A stretch of DNA of 64,000 nt from Pseudoalteromonas luteoviolacea NCIMB 1944. GTDB taxonomy: Bacteria > Pseudomonadota > Gammaproteobacteria > Enterobacterales > Alteromonadaceae. This document shows, one piece after another, positions 55,742 through 64,000 of the stretch. Location: NCBI RefSeq assembly GCF_001625565.1, contig NZ_AUXS01000050.1:19267-83266 (forward strand), in the 5' to 3' direction. Under the pieces are notes generated by a model that searched no databases, was not told where the DNA came from, and saw only the letters and a list, made by a program, of their open reading frames with translations. Within the stretch, counting starts at the first letter, position 1, and every line of letters starts with the position of its first letter. Made by a program: the position numbers and the translations under genes.

Positions 55742-58700
55742 TTAGCTACCTAAACCCAGCTTTTGTTGCAGCGCCTCGCGCTGCTCAGGCGAGAGCGTGG
55801 CCAGTTTTAACTGTGTCATGGCAATTTTTTCTAACTTTTGTGCATCTGGATGTTTTGCACTCAGTGCTGTTGCCAACTTCATGATGGTGGCATTGTCAAA
55901 AATAATGCCGGGTTCAACATCCATCAGCAGCTGCTTTTTAATTCTGGTCACCCACTTAATGGCCGCCAATGAGTGGCCACCTAGATCGAAGAAACTGGTA
56001 TCACAGCTGACTTTGTCAACTTCTAAAATGTCTGCCAAAGAGTCTGCGAGCCACTTTTCAAGCTGTGAGCTCGGCGCGACATAGGCCACATTTTGCAACT
56101 CATTGGCTTTTGGCAACTTGGCGCGATCAACTTTGCCATTGGCCAGCAGTGGTAATTGCTCTAGCGCAACAAAAAACTGTGGCACCATGGCTTCGGCAAG
56201 GTGATCTCGTAAATGTGTTTGCAAATACTGGTTCACATCGCCATCTAACAGCCCTGATACTGTCGCACCTTGATATTCAAAACCAGTTAAGTAAGCCACT
56301 AATGCCGTTTGACCGCCGAGGTTTTGTGCCATCACATAACAGCCTACGGACTCAAAACAGCGGCTCACACTGGCGGCCACTTCATTAGGCTCTACACGGA
56401 AGCCGCGAATTTGTACTTGATCGTCTTTTCGGCCAGACAAACTAATCGTGCCGTCAGGCATATAGCGCGCGACATCTCCTGTAGGGTAAAGTCTCGATGC
56501 CCACGGGCTTTTAGTCACAAACCCATCGTTTTCATCTTTGCCTAAATAACCCCGCGCCAGTTGTGTGCCCGCAATGTGTAGCTCGCCTTGCTCACCTACA
56601 GCACACAATGAGCCGTACTCATTGAGAATATAAATAGACGTGCCAGCAAAGACGTGACTTAATTTGGCAACTGTGCCCGCGAAACTCGATAGGTCATGAT
56701 ATTGATGAGACAACACACCCACAGTCGTTTCAGTTGGGCCGTAGTGATTAAATACTTCCGTATTCGGACTTAAACGATGGATTTTTTGCAGCAATGTTGG
56801 CGCACTGGCTTCACCACCTAGGATCAGCTTATTTGGTAGTACTTTTGGCTCGCTCTCTAATAGTGCTTGTAGGTGTGAAGGGACGATTTTCACCACCTCT
56901 ACTTGCTGTGCATTGACAAACTGCGCAAACGCTTGTCCTTCTAACACCGCCTGTTCAGGCGCAACCACAAGAGTGCCTCCATTGTAGAAAGCATTAAATA
57001 AACATGTGTTACCAATATCTGCGGCTACCGTTGAGGTTAAACCATAGCGCTGCTGTCCAAGCTTGAGTGCTTCACTTGAACCAAAACAGTAGTGGGCTAA
57101 TTGTGCATGTTCAATCACCACCCCTTTTGGTGTGCCGGTAGACCCGGATGTGAATAACACATACGCCGCTTGTTGTGCATTTGGCAGCGCTATTGCTTCT
57201 GGTGCTTGAGACTGTGTCGCTTCGGTTAACACTTGTGCCAATCCAATGGTGTCTTGAGAGCCTTCAATGGCGATGTGACGTGTTGCTCCCGCGGCAGCCA
57301 TAATCTGCTGTTGTCGGGTTATCGGCCAAACTGGGTCGACTGGGCAATAAGCTGCACCAAGACGTTGAATCGCCAATATCACCAGTACTTGCTCAAAACT
57401 GCGTGGTAGAGCCACAGTGACAATATCATTGCTAGCCACCCCTTTATCTTGCAGGACGTTGGCAATGCTGAGCAAACGCGCCTCCAACGAGCTGTAATCG
57501 AGGCTTTGTTGACCATCACTCAGCGCCAACTGCGTTGGCTGAGTCGCGGCAAAGTGTGCGATTTTATCAAATAGTAGCGGTACTTGTGCAACAGCTCGGT
57601 TCAACCCCAGATGGCGCTGCTGCTCTTGCTCTGTGGCAATGTTTATTTCGCCCACTACAGTGTTCAACTGAGTAGTTAACTGTGCTAAGAGTTGTTGGTA
57701 TTGCGCCAGCAATGTTTGCGCCGCTGCGTCACTATATGCTTGACTGTCATAACGCAGTGTCAAACGTGCGCCCGTGTCTTGTAGCACACAATTTAAGTGC
57801 AATTCACTGCTGTCATCCAAGCGCAATAACTGTCCGTGAGACTCACCGTGCCACACTTGCATCACACAACTTGGAGACCAGTTGAGCTCATATTTTTCCG
57901 TGCCTTGATATGCCTCAGCCCATTCAAGGTGCTGCTCACACTGGAAAGCAAACTGGCTAAACCACGTACTCAGTGATTGCGCTGGATCCACTTCAACGGC
58001 AATTGGTAAATGTAATTGGTACACACCAAGCGCGCCCTCAAGCTCTTCGCTCATCTGCCTTGGGTCGTAACCAAGTGCCGCACTAAATCCGCTGTTTTTA
58101 CTGATCCGAGCAAGCAACAGCCACCAAGTTGCGTGCAAAATAACTTCACTATCTAGTTCAAGCTGCTCGGCCAGACTGTCAATGTTTTGCAATACTGCGT
58201 CGCTCAACTCAACGCTATGACTTTGTTGTGTGCGCAAATCTGTGGTCGAAGGAGCTTTGTGATAAGGCAATTGAAAACGGTTGTCTAGCGGCTGTAGTTT
58301 GGCACTGAATTGCTGCCAATACGCAGCACCTTGCGCAGCTTCTGGGGCTTCATTCACCTCTTCAAGCCAAGCTAAAAAATCAGGGTATTGTATCGCTTCA
58401 GCCTCATTATTCTCGCCGTTAAGTAATTGACCAATATAGTCATAAACGCTGGCGATATCTAACGCTAAGGCATTGGCATGGATCAGAATATAGGCCTGCT
58501 GCTGACAGACAAAACGACTAATTTGAATGTTTTGTCCATGCGTTGTGTCCAAGCTAATAGGGATTAACTTAGCCTGTTCTGTTGCCACCAAATCTGCTTG
58601 GCTTGTGACATCTTCACAAACCAACTTATGTTGTGCCGTGGGTACTTGGCGGGTACCTCTAAAACCTTCAACTTGAGTAAACGCGAACTGCAATATGAGC

Positions 58701-58879
58701 TGCTGCTGAGCAATCGCCTCGGCGCGCTGTCTCAGCTCAACCTCTGTCAGGTTTTGTTCGATTGGTACCAAAACACTGTGCACGGCAACGGCGGCACTCT
58801 CGTGCTTTGATAGATGTTGTTTTTGTTGAACACTCAGGCCAAGGCCCTGCGGATACGCATCGATATATTCTTGGATCAT
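55742..58879 (-). CDS. NRPS: interface domain - A(Asp) - T
   Basis: A 1045-residue single-module synthetase, clearly a sister of the final module protein. Residues 1-420 are a condensation-like domain whose HHxxxDG position (about 132) reads NALALDI, so the catalytic His pair is lost. The A domain (TSGSTGTPKGV about 578) reads DITKIGHVGK, close to the aspartate code. The T domain has LGGHSLAA (about 966); a short tail follows and there is no thioesterase. The frame is open to 58996, but the ATG at 58879 gives MIQEYIDAYPQG, matching MIADYIEEYQQG at the start of the sister protein, and an AGAGA site lies before it. Confidence 0.9.
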   Translation of the reverse strand: MIQEYIDAYPQGLGLSVQQKQHLSKHESAAVAVHSVLVPIEQNLTEVELRQRAEAIAQQQLILQFAFTQVEGFRGTRQVPTAQHKLVCEDVTSQADLVATEQAKLIPISLDTTHGQNIQISRFVCQQQAYILIHANALALDIASVYDYIGQLLNGENNEAEAIQYPDFLAWLEEVNEAPEAAQGAAYWQQFSAKLQPLDNRFQLPYHKAPSTTDLRTQQSHSVELSDAVLQNIDSLAEQLELDSEVILHATWWLLLARISKNSGFSAALGYDPRQMSEELEGALGVYQLHLPIAVEVDPAQSLSTWFSQFAFQCEQHLEWAEAYQGTEKYELNWSPSCVMQVWHGESHGQLLRLDDSSELHLNCVLQDTGARLTLRYDSQAYSDAAAQTLLAQYQQLLAQLTTQLNTVVGEINIATEQEQQRHLGLNRAVAQVPLLFDKIAHFAATQPTQLALSDGQQSLDYSSLEARLLSIANVLQDKGVASNDIVTVALPRSFEQVLVILAIQRLGAAYCPVDPVWPITRQQQIMAAAGATRHIAIEGSQDTIGLAQVLTEATQSQAPEAIALPNAQQAAYVLFTSGSTGTPKGVVIEHAQLAHYCFGSSEALKLGQQRYGLTSTVAADIGNTCLFNAFYNGGTLVVAPEQAVLEGQAFAQFVNAQQVEVVKIVPSHLQALLESEPKVLPNKLILGGEASAPTLLQKIHRLSPNTEVFNHYGPTETTVGVLSHQYHDLSSFAGTVAKLSHVFAGTSIYILNEYGSLCAVGEQGELHIAGTQLARGYLGKDENDGFVTKSPWASRLYPTGDVARYMPDGTISLSGRKDDQVQIRGFRVEPNEVAASVSRCFESVGCYVMAQNLGGQTALVAYLTGFEYQGATVSGLLDGDVNQYLQTHLRDHLAEAMVPQFFVALEQLPLLANGKVDRAKLPKANELQNVAYVAPSSQLEKWLADSLADILEVDKVSCDTSFFDLGGHSLAAIKWVTRIKKQLLMDVEPGIIFDNATIMKLATALSAKHPDAQKLEKIAMTQLKLATLSPEQREALQQKLGLGS

Positions 58880-59227
58880 GCCAAATGTCTCTTGCAGTAA
58901 ATTTAGAGCCATTTGGCACACTGGGTTGTCTCCAAATAGCCCATTATGAAATAACCAATAATGTGCCTTTCCCTGAAGGTTTGGTGCTATGAACAATCAC
59001 GTACAAGACGTCCTGTATAATGCATTAAATGAGGCGATTTTGCCCGCAACCTAGGGATGTGTCTTAATGACGAGCAAAGCCCTATTTTTTTTAAGGAAAA
59101 CCCGCAAGTTTCTGTGAATACTCAGCAATGGCAGTATTTTGTTGATCAAAATCAAAGCCCGCTAAAAAACAAAAGCCAAGCGGATTAAACCTGCTTGGCT
59201 TTTGACTGGGAGGAAAATGGTAAATGG
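58880..59227. other. 348-base gap between NRPS genes
   Basis: With the chosen start of the downstream NRPS this gap holds a minus-strand terminator (59171-59203) and enough space for a promoter. The in-frame codons 58880-58996 show no similarity to the sister protein and are left out. No good Fur box is visible by eye. Confidence 0.5.
59171..59203 (-). terminator. Rho-independent terminator after the upstream NRPS gene
   Basis: AAAAGCCAAGC and GCTTGGCTTTT form an 11-pair stem over an 11-base loop; on the minus strand the stem runs into TTTTGTTTTTT. It lies 25 bases after the NRPS stop codon. Confidence 0.8.
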
Positions 59228-62200
59228 CTATTTTTTCAATTTACCGAATTTCGCCATTTTGCGTTTTTTCATCGCCCCGCTACGTTTTGGCTTTGGCAGC
59301 AATTGCTCCGGCTGTGATACCAGTGTTGCTAACAACCCTAACCAATCAGTGATCATCCCTTGCATTTTATCTTTGAGATATAAATCACGTTTAAATACCA
59401 AGTTGCCATTTAAACCCTGATCCGTTGTCTCAATAAAGATCGCGGAGTCAAACTTACTGGTCACGCCTTCGCTTGGGATCTCACTGATCTCAACCCCCTC
59501 AACAGGCCAGCGCGGTTGCGGTGTATTTTGCATCACAAATAACTGCTGGAATATTGGCGATACACCGCTTTGACGAGGTACATCGGCCACTTGGGCAATA
59601 TTCTCAAGCGTCAGTAATTGGTGATCTTGTACCGCCAACAATTGTTGCTGCACTTGCTTAGCTAGACTGATGAAACTGTCGTCAGCTTTTAAGCTAATGC
59701 GCACCGGTAAAACCTTAATAAAGAAGCCAATCAGTGGTTCCAGCGCAGCATCTTCACGGCCCGCTAAGTCAGTTCCTACCACGAGATCTTGTTGGCCCGT
59801 TTGCTGGCTTAAAAACGTCATATAACTGGCTTTCAATAACGCAAACAGTGACAACTGGTGCACTTCACTGAGGGCTTGTAATTGCGCGCTCAATTCAGGG
59901 GCGATATTGAATAACACCTGATCGCCTTGGCTGCTCGGTTTGTCTGGACGCGGTAAATGCAGAGGTAAATTGCTCACCGGTGGCGCGGCTTTGAGCTGTT
60001 GTTGCCAAAACGCTTTGTTCTGTGCACCTTCTTCTGTCGCCAAGCGGGTATTTTGCCAGCTTGCGTAATCAGCATATTGCACCTCCAGTGGGGCTAGCTC
60101 GGCAACTAAGCGACTGTCGCCGAGTTGCTCTGCGTAAAACACCCCGAGTTCTTGAACCAAGTTTGCAATCGACCACCCATCACTGATGATATGGTGCATG
60201 CTCACCAGCAACTGGTAGCGCTGCTCTGCCAGTTGCAATACTTTGGCACGCATCAGCGGCGCTGTGCTTAAATCAAAGCTTTGCTGTTCAAACTCACTGC
60301 GTAACTGTTGTGCCGACAGCTCACTGTCAACCTGCTCGACAGCCAATCTAAAGTCTAAGCGTTCCAACACTGTTACACGCGGCTCTCCGTCTACATCAAC
60401 AAACTGCGAGCGCAATATTTCATGACGCACAGCCAAAGCATTGAACGCCTGTTCAAGAGCCCCCACATCCAGCGCGCCGCTTAAGGCCACCGCACCAGCA
60501 ATATTGTATGCAGCCTTGTCAGCCTCACTGCTCAACCTGTCTGTCAGCCATAAGCTCTGCTGAGCTGGTGACACCGGCATCTGCTCAGCACGCGATGCTG
60601 GCGCTAAAGCGATGCGCTTAACGAGCTGCTTGGACGCTAACACACACTGTGCCAAGGCCGCTAGATCTTGGCTGTTGAAGATATCTTTCACCTCAATGCC
60701 ATAGTCTCCGAGTTCATTGATCCGCGGCACTAAACGCAGCGCCGTGATCGAATCCCCACCAAGAGCAAAGAAGTTGTCGTGACGGCTCACTTTTTCCACC
60801 TTCAACAAAGTCTGCCACACCTTTGCAATATGCTGTTCAAGGCCACTTTGTGGTGCAACAAATTCACCTTGATGTTGCTCCACGCTGATCTGAGGCAAGT
60901 TCTTACGATCGACTTTGCCATTTTGGTTAAGGGGGAACTGCACCATGATTTCAATGGCTTGCGGTATCATATAGTCAGGTAATGTATCGCGAAGCTGCGC
61001 TTGCAACTCACTCGCTGTACGACTTTGCGTTGCAGCATAAGCAACCAGTACCGGCTGCTCAGCGGCGTTTTGCACCATCACTATGGCTTGCTCTACGCCG
61101 TCCACTGCACTAAGTTGTGCCTCAATTTCACCCAGTTCAATACGGTGGCCGCGAATTTTCACCTGATCATCCACTCGACCCAAGTATTGCAACTGATTAT
61201 TTTCATCCCAACGCACTAAATCACCTGTGCGATAAAGTCGTCCGCCCTGTTCGCTAAACGGGTCAGCAATAAAACGTTCTGCCGTTAATTCTGGCTGGTC
61301 AATATAACCTTCCGCCAAACAACTACCGCCAATATACAGCTCACCGATAGCGCCTTTTGGCAATAAATTCAAGGCACTATCTAACACATACACCTGACGA
61401 TTGCCCACTGGCTGGCCAATTGGCACATAGCGGCTATCGACGTGAGATTGGCTATCCCCAATCCAAAGCGTTGGAGTGACCACCGCTTCTGTTGGGCCAT
61501 AAGCATTAACAAACTGTGCCTGCACCAAGCTGTTTTGGGCAAGTTTGAAATCACCTTGATGCCAACCTTCACCACCGACGATACACAAGCGCACTGACTG
61601 AAGTGCCGATACATGACGCAAATACGCAGGTGGCAAATCAACCACTGTGACAGTCTCTTTGGCAACGTAGTCAACCAATGTATCTGGACTCATCGATTTT
61701 GCATCTACCACACTTAATTGCGCACCATAGAGTAACGGCATCAACAGTTGCTCAAGTGCGGCATCAAAGCCCATTGACGCAAATAACAAGGCGTGATCTT
61801 GAGGCTGATAAGCATAGTATTGCTGCATCGCATAACAATGATCTGCGAGTGCTTGATGAGAGACAGCCACCCCCTTTGGTAAACCCGTTGAACCCGAGGT
61901 GAAGATCATATATGCCACCTGCTGAGGCTGCACGCAGCATGGTAATGGTGTTGCCGGATAAGCACTTAATTTGGCATCGTCAATAGTATCAATAGTGATG
62001 TTATCAAAAGAGGTTGTCGTGTCGTCACTGAGCATCAAATTCGCGTTACTTTGCTGTGCTATGTACTGCTGACGTTCAGCTGGCAAACTCGGGTCTATCG
62101 GCACATAGATTGCACCAGCTTTAAATACCGCTAGCGCAGCTATCACCATCTCAATACCACGGGCAAAGCGTACTGCCACCACTTTTTGTGCCTGTGAAGA

Positions 62201-64000
62201 CAATACCTCATTAAGGTAGTGAGACAATTGATCACTTTTATCTGCAACTTGCTGGTAGTTAAGCGCAGTATCGGCGAACTTCACCGCAGGTAGTGCTTTA
62301 TGTTGCTTGGCAATTTCATGCAATTGCTCTATCACCAATGGCGTACTAGCATGCGCTTGGCCTTTTGCTAATGCATGTAACTGCGCTTGTTGTTCATCAG
62401 GGATCAGTGACAGCTGCGCAACTTGCATGTCGCGGTCATTAACTATCGCTGCCAATACGCTTCTCAGTGCAAAAGCCAATTCACTGCGGCGGCTTTGGCT
62501 GAATCGTTCCTTGGCAAATTCAAACTCAACATTGCTCAAGCCATCGCTATTTTCATAGCAATTCAATACCAACTCAAATTGTGCTTCACTGGCATTGACG
62601 GTCACCGGGCTCATCTCTAGCTGAGGTAAATTAAATAAGGCATCGCCATCCATACGCTGGTGATTGATCATGACTTGGAACAACGGCTGCTGAAGATCTC
62701 TGTCTAAATCTAGACTATCCAATAGCTGCTCAAATGGTAAATCCTGATGTGCCTGGGCCCCTTGCAACTGGGTTTTCACCTGCTTCAAAGCATCACTTAA
62801 TGGCACATCACCAGCCAGCTCTGTGGTGATCACTTGCGTATTGACAAAAAAGCCAACCAGAGACTCTGTACCCACATTATGGCGATTGGCTATTGGCATC
62901 CCAACACGCACTGAAGATTGACCGCTGTAACGGTGCAGCAGTACTTTTAGTGCCAACATCAAGATACTGAATAAGCTGGTATTATTGGCTTTAGCATAGG
63001 CGAGGAGCGCCTGCTTTAAGGTGTCATCTAATTGCACCTGCTCGGTAACTGCCTGATAAGTGTCTTGTTGTGACTCTAAATCACTGGGCAGGCGCAGTGG
63101 CGATAAATCATCTCCAAGGGCATTGTGCCAATACGCCAATTGCTGCGCCTTGATATCTTCACTGAACCAATCTCGTTGCCACTTTGCATAATCGCTGTAA
63201 CGTAGTCCTTGATCGGATACCGACAATGGCTGATCCATTACCGCACCTTGGTAAGCTTTAGCAAAATCATTAATGATCAGCTGCAATGACCATGCATCGG
63301 AAATGATGTGATGCATGACCACCACCAATTCATGGCGACCTTCGCTATGCTTAATAAGGGCGACACGGAATAAGTCACCTTGTGTTAAGACAAAAGGTTC
63401 AGCCACAAATGCATCACGCCAGGTTGTGTCGTCTGAAGTCTGTGAAGCATCAAAATAACGGTACTTGCATTGACCCATAGGTGCAATGTGCTGTGTCACT
63501 TGTGCATCTGCATCTTCACTGTAAATGGTTCGCAGCGCCGCATGATTATTGTGCACGTAATCAAGTGCAGACTGCAGGGCATGTAGATGCAATTGGCCTT
63601 CGAGGATCATCGCGCCTTTAATATGATAGGCGCTGCTTTGCGGTGCTAATTTCCACAAAAACCATTGACGCTGCTCAGCAAATGACAAGCCCGAATAGAT
63701 ATCCGATTGACGTACCAGTGGTAATTTTTCACAGCCTTCATGGCTATCAATCAGCGTCGCAAGCTCTCCAAGGTTTGCGGTCCTAAATAGCGCCGGGATC
63801 TCAATATTCAGGCCAGCTTTATGTGCTTGACTGATCACACTCAGTGCCTTGATTGAATCGCCACCAAGCGCAAAGAAGTTATCACCACGACCTACTTGCT
63901 CTACATCCAACACAGACTGCCAAATGCTCGCGAGGCTGATCTCAGTCTCTGTTGTGGGTATTTCAAATGCTTTGGCCGTCTGCCACTGTGGTTTAGGTAG
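59228..64000 (-). CDS. NRPS: ...T - C - A(basic, probably Arg) - T - C (5' end outside window)
   Basis: The frame is open through the right edge: bases 63914-64000 encode 29 more residues leading into a T domain (FFALGGDSIKAL), so the GTG at 63913 is not the start. Numbering from that point, C1 has MHHIISDAWS (about 200), the A domain (TSGSTGLPKGV about 673) reads DAEDIGAVTK, whose Glu and Asp point to a positively charged substrate such as Arg or Lys, T has LGGDSITA (about 1053), and C2 has MHHIISDGWS (about 1241). It ends in a Lys/Arg-rich tail similar to the linker before the hydroxylase in the 50082-55673 protein, but has no hydroxylase. C2 should pass the chain to Asp on the next protein. 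Confidence 0.92.
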   Translation of the reverse strand, partial: LPKPQWQTAKAFEIPTTETEISLASIWQSVLDVEQVGRGDNFFALGGDSIKALSVISQAHKAGLNIEIPALFRTANLGELATLIDSHEGCEKLPLVRQSDIYSGLSFAEQRQWFLWKLAPQSSAYHIKGAMILEGQLHLHALQSALDYVHNNHAALRTIYSEDADAQVTQHIAPMGQCKYRYFDASQTSDDTTWRDAFVAEPFVLTQGDLFRVALIKHSEGRHELVVVMHHIISDAWSLQLIINDFAKAYQGAVMDQPLSVSDQGLRYSDYAKWQRDWFSEDIKAQQLAYWHNALGDDLSPLRLPSDLESQQDTYQAVTEQVQLDDTLKQALLAYAKANNTSLFSILMLALKVLLHRYSGQSSVRVGMPIANRHNVGTESLVGFFVNTQVITTELAGDVPLSDALKQVKTQLQGAQAHQDLPFEQLLDSLDLDRDLQQPLFQVMINHQRMDGDALFNLPQLEMSPVTVNASEAQFELVLNCYENSDGLSNVEFEFAKERFSQSRRSELAFALRSVLAAIVNDRDMQVAQLSLIPDEQQAQLHALAKGQAHASTPLVIEQLHEIAKQHKALPAVKFADTALNYQQVADKSDQLSHYLNEVLSSQAQKVVAVRFARGIEMVIAALAVFKAGAIYVPIDPSLPAERQQYIAQQSNANLMLSDDTTTSFDNITIDTIDDAKLSAYPATPLPCCVQPQQVAYMIFTSGSTGLPKGVAVSHQALADHCYAMQQYYAYQPQDHALLFASMGFDAALEQLLMPLLYGAQLSVVDAKSMSPDTLVDYVAKETVTVVDLPPAYLRHVSALQSVRLCIVGGEGWHQGDFKLAQNSLVQAQFVNAYGPTEAVVTPTLWIGDSQSHVDSRYVPIGQPVGNRQVYVLDSALNLLPKGAIGELYIGGSCLAEGYIDQPELTAERFIADPFSEQGGRLYRTGDLVRWDENNQLQYLGRVDDQVKIRGHRIELGEIEAQLSAVDGVEQAIVMVQNAAEQPVLVAYAATQSRTASELQAQLRDTLPDYMIPQAIEIMVQFPLNQNGKVDRKNLPQISVEQHQGEFVAPQSGLEQHIAKVWQTLLKVEKVSRHDNFFALGGDSITALRLVPRINELGDYGIEVKDIFNSQDLAALAQCVLASKQLVKRIALAPASRAEQMPVSPAQQSLWLTDRLSSEADKAAYNIAGAVALSGALDVGALEQAFNALAVRHEILRSQFVDVDGEPRVTVLERLDFRLAVEQVDSELSAQQLRSEFEQQSFDLSTAPLMRAKVLQLAEQRYQLLVSMHHIISDGWSIANLVQELGVFYAEQLGDSRLVAELAPLEVQYADYASWQNTRLATEEGAQNKAFWQQQLKAAPPVSNLPLHLPRPDKPSSQGDQVLFNIAPELSAQLQALSEVHQLSLFALLKASYMTFLSQQTGQQDLVVGTDLAGREDAALEPLIGFFIKVLPVRISLKADDSFISLAKQVQQQLLAVQDHQLLTLENIAQVADVPRQSGVSPIFQQLFVMQNTPQPRWPVEGVEISEIPSEGVTSKFDSAIFIETTDQGLNGNLVFKRDLYLKDKMQGMITDWLGLLATLVSQPEQLLPKPKRSGAMKKRKMAKFGKLKK

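Noticed and set aside
58880..58996. Extra 39 codons at the N-terminus of the NRPS at 55742-58879
   Set aside because: They show no likeness to the sister NRPS, whereas the ATG at 58879 begins a matching sequence and places the degenerate motif at the same residue in both proteins.
60100..60250. Epimerase domain at the end of the rightmost NRPS
   Set aside because: The motif is HHIISDGWS, as in condensation domains, not the HHxxxDxxSW form of epimerases.
63911..63913. GTG at 63913 as start of the rightmost NRPS
   Set aside because: It lies inside a thiolation domain and the frame stays open to the window edge with sensible NRPS sequence.
1..64000. tRNA, rRNA, CRISPR array, prophage or insertion sequence
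   Set aside because: None could be seen: no transposase or integrase, no regularly spaced repeats, and no cloverleaf-like sequence in the gaps.

Overview
The window looks like chromosome from a marine gammaproteobacterium, most likely Pseudoalteromonas. The evidence is moderate G+C content, DUF2959- and DUF3103-type proteins, secreted endonuclease I proteins, and a siderophore locus built like the alterobactin/pseudoalterobactin systems of that genus. The genus is inferred from gene content, not from a search.

Positions 1-5003 (+) hold a sulfate activation operon: cysD (cut by the window edge), cysN, an SLC13/TrkA-C type sulfate permease, cysC and cysQ. The rest of sulfate assimilation, cysJ-cysI-cysH, lies on the minus strand at 18082-22457. 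Between them is ordinary chromosome: outer-membrane phospholipase A (pldA), a GNAT-thioesterase fusion, a spermidine-synthase-like methyltransferase, yihY-pip-dtd, a DUF2959 lipoprotein, a CHASE/PAS/GGDEF/EAL protein divergent from an iron-binding periplasmic protein, an S4 RNA-binding protein, a hotdog thioesterase and an LhgO-like FAD oxidase.

Positions 22.7-30.3 kb hold exported proteins: two endonuclease I enzymes (one with added binding domains), a DUF3103-like protein, a PepSY membrane protein, an S41 protease lipoprotein and a small lipoprotein.

From 30.4 kb to the right edge the DNA is one siderophore locus. It contains a phosphopantetheinyl transferase, a TonB receptor with a perfect Fur box, a PvdE/SyrD-type exporter, and a plus-strand operon for 2,3-dihydroxybenzoate (isochorismate synthase, DHB-AMP ligase, isochorismatase-carrier protein, stand-alone condensation domain, DHB-dihydrodiol dehydrogenase). 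On the minus strand are a second TonB receptor, a PepSY reductase-like gene with two small membrane proteins, and four NRPS genes. In transcription order the NRPS proteins read: ...T-C-A(basic, probably Arg)-T-C; I-A(Asp)-T; C-A(Gly)-T-C-TauD hydroxylase; I-A(Asp)-T-TE. 'I' is a condensation-like domain without the HHxxxDG motif, matching the interface domain known from beta-hydroxyaspartate siderophores.

Together these predict a catechol siderophore ending in ...basic-(beta-OH-Asp)-Gly-(beta-OH-Asp), released or cyclised by the terminal thioesterase. That agrees with what I recall of alterobactin. The most interesting points are a single fused hydroxylase apparently serving two Asp modules, the apparent duplication of a two-protein NRPS unit, hairpin terminators inside the NRPS gene series, and several unexplained perfect inverted repeats in intergenic DNA.
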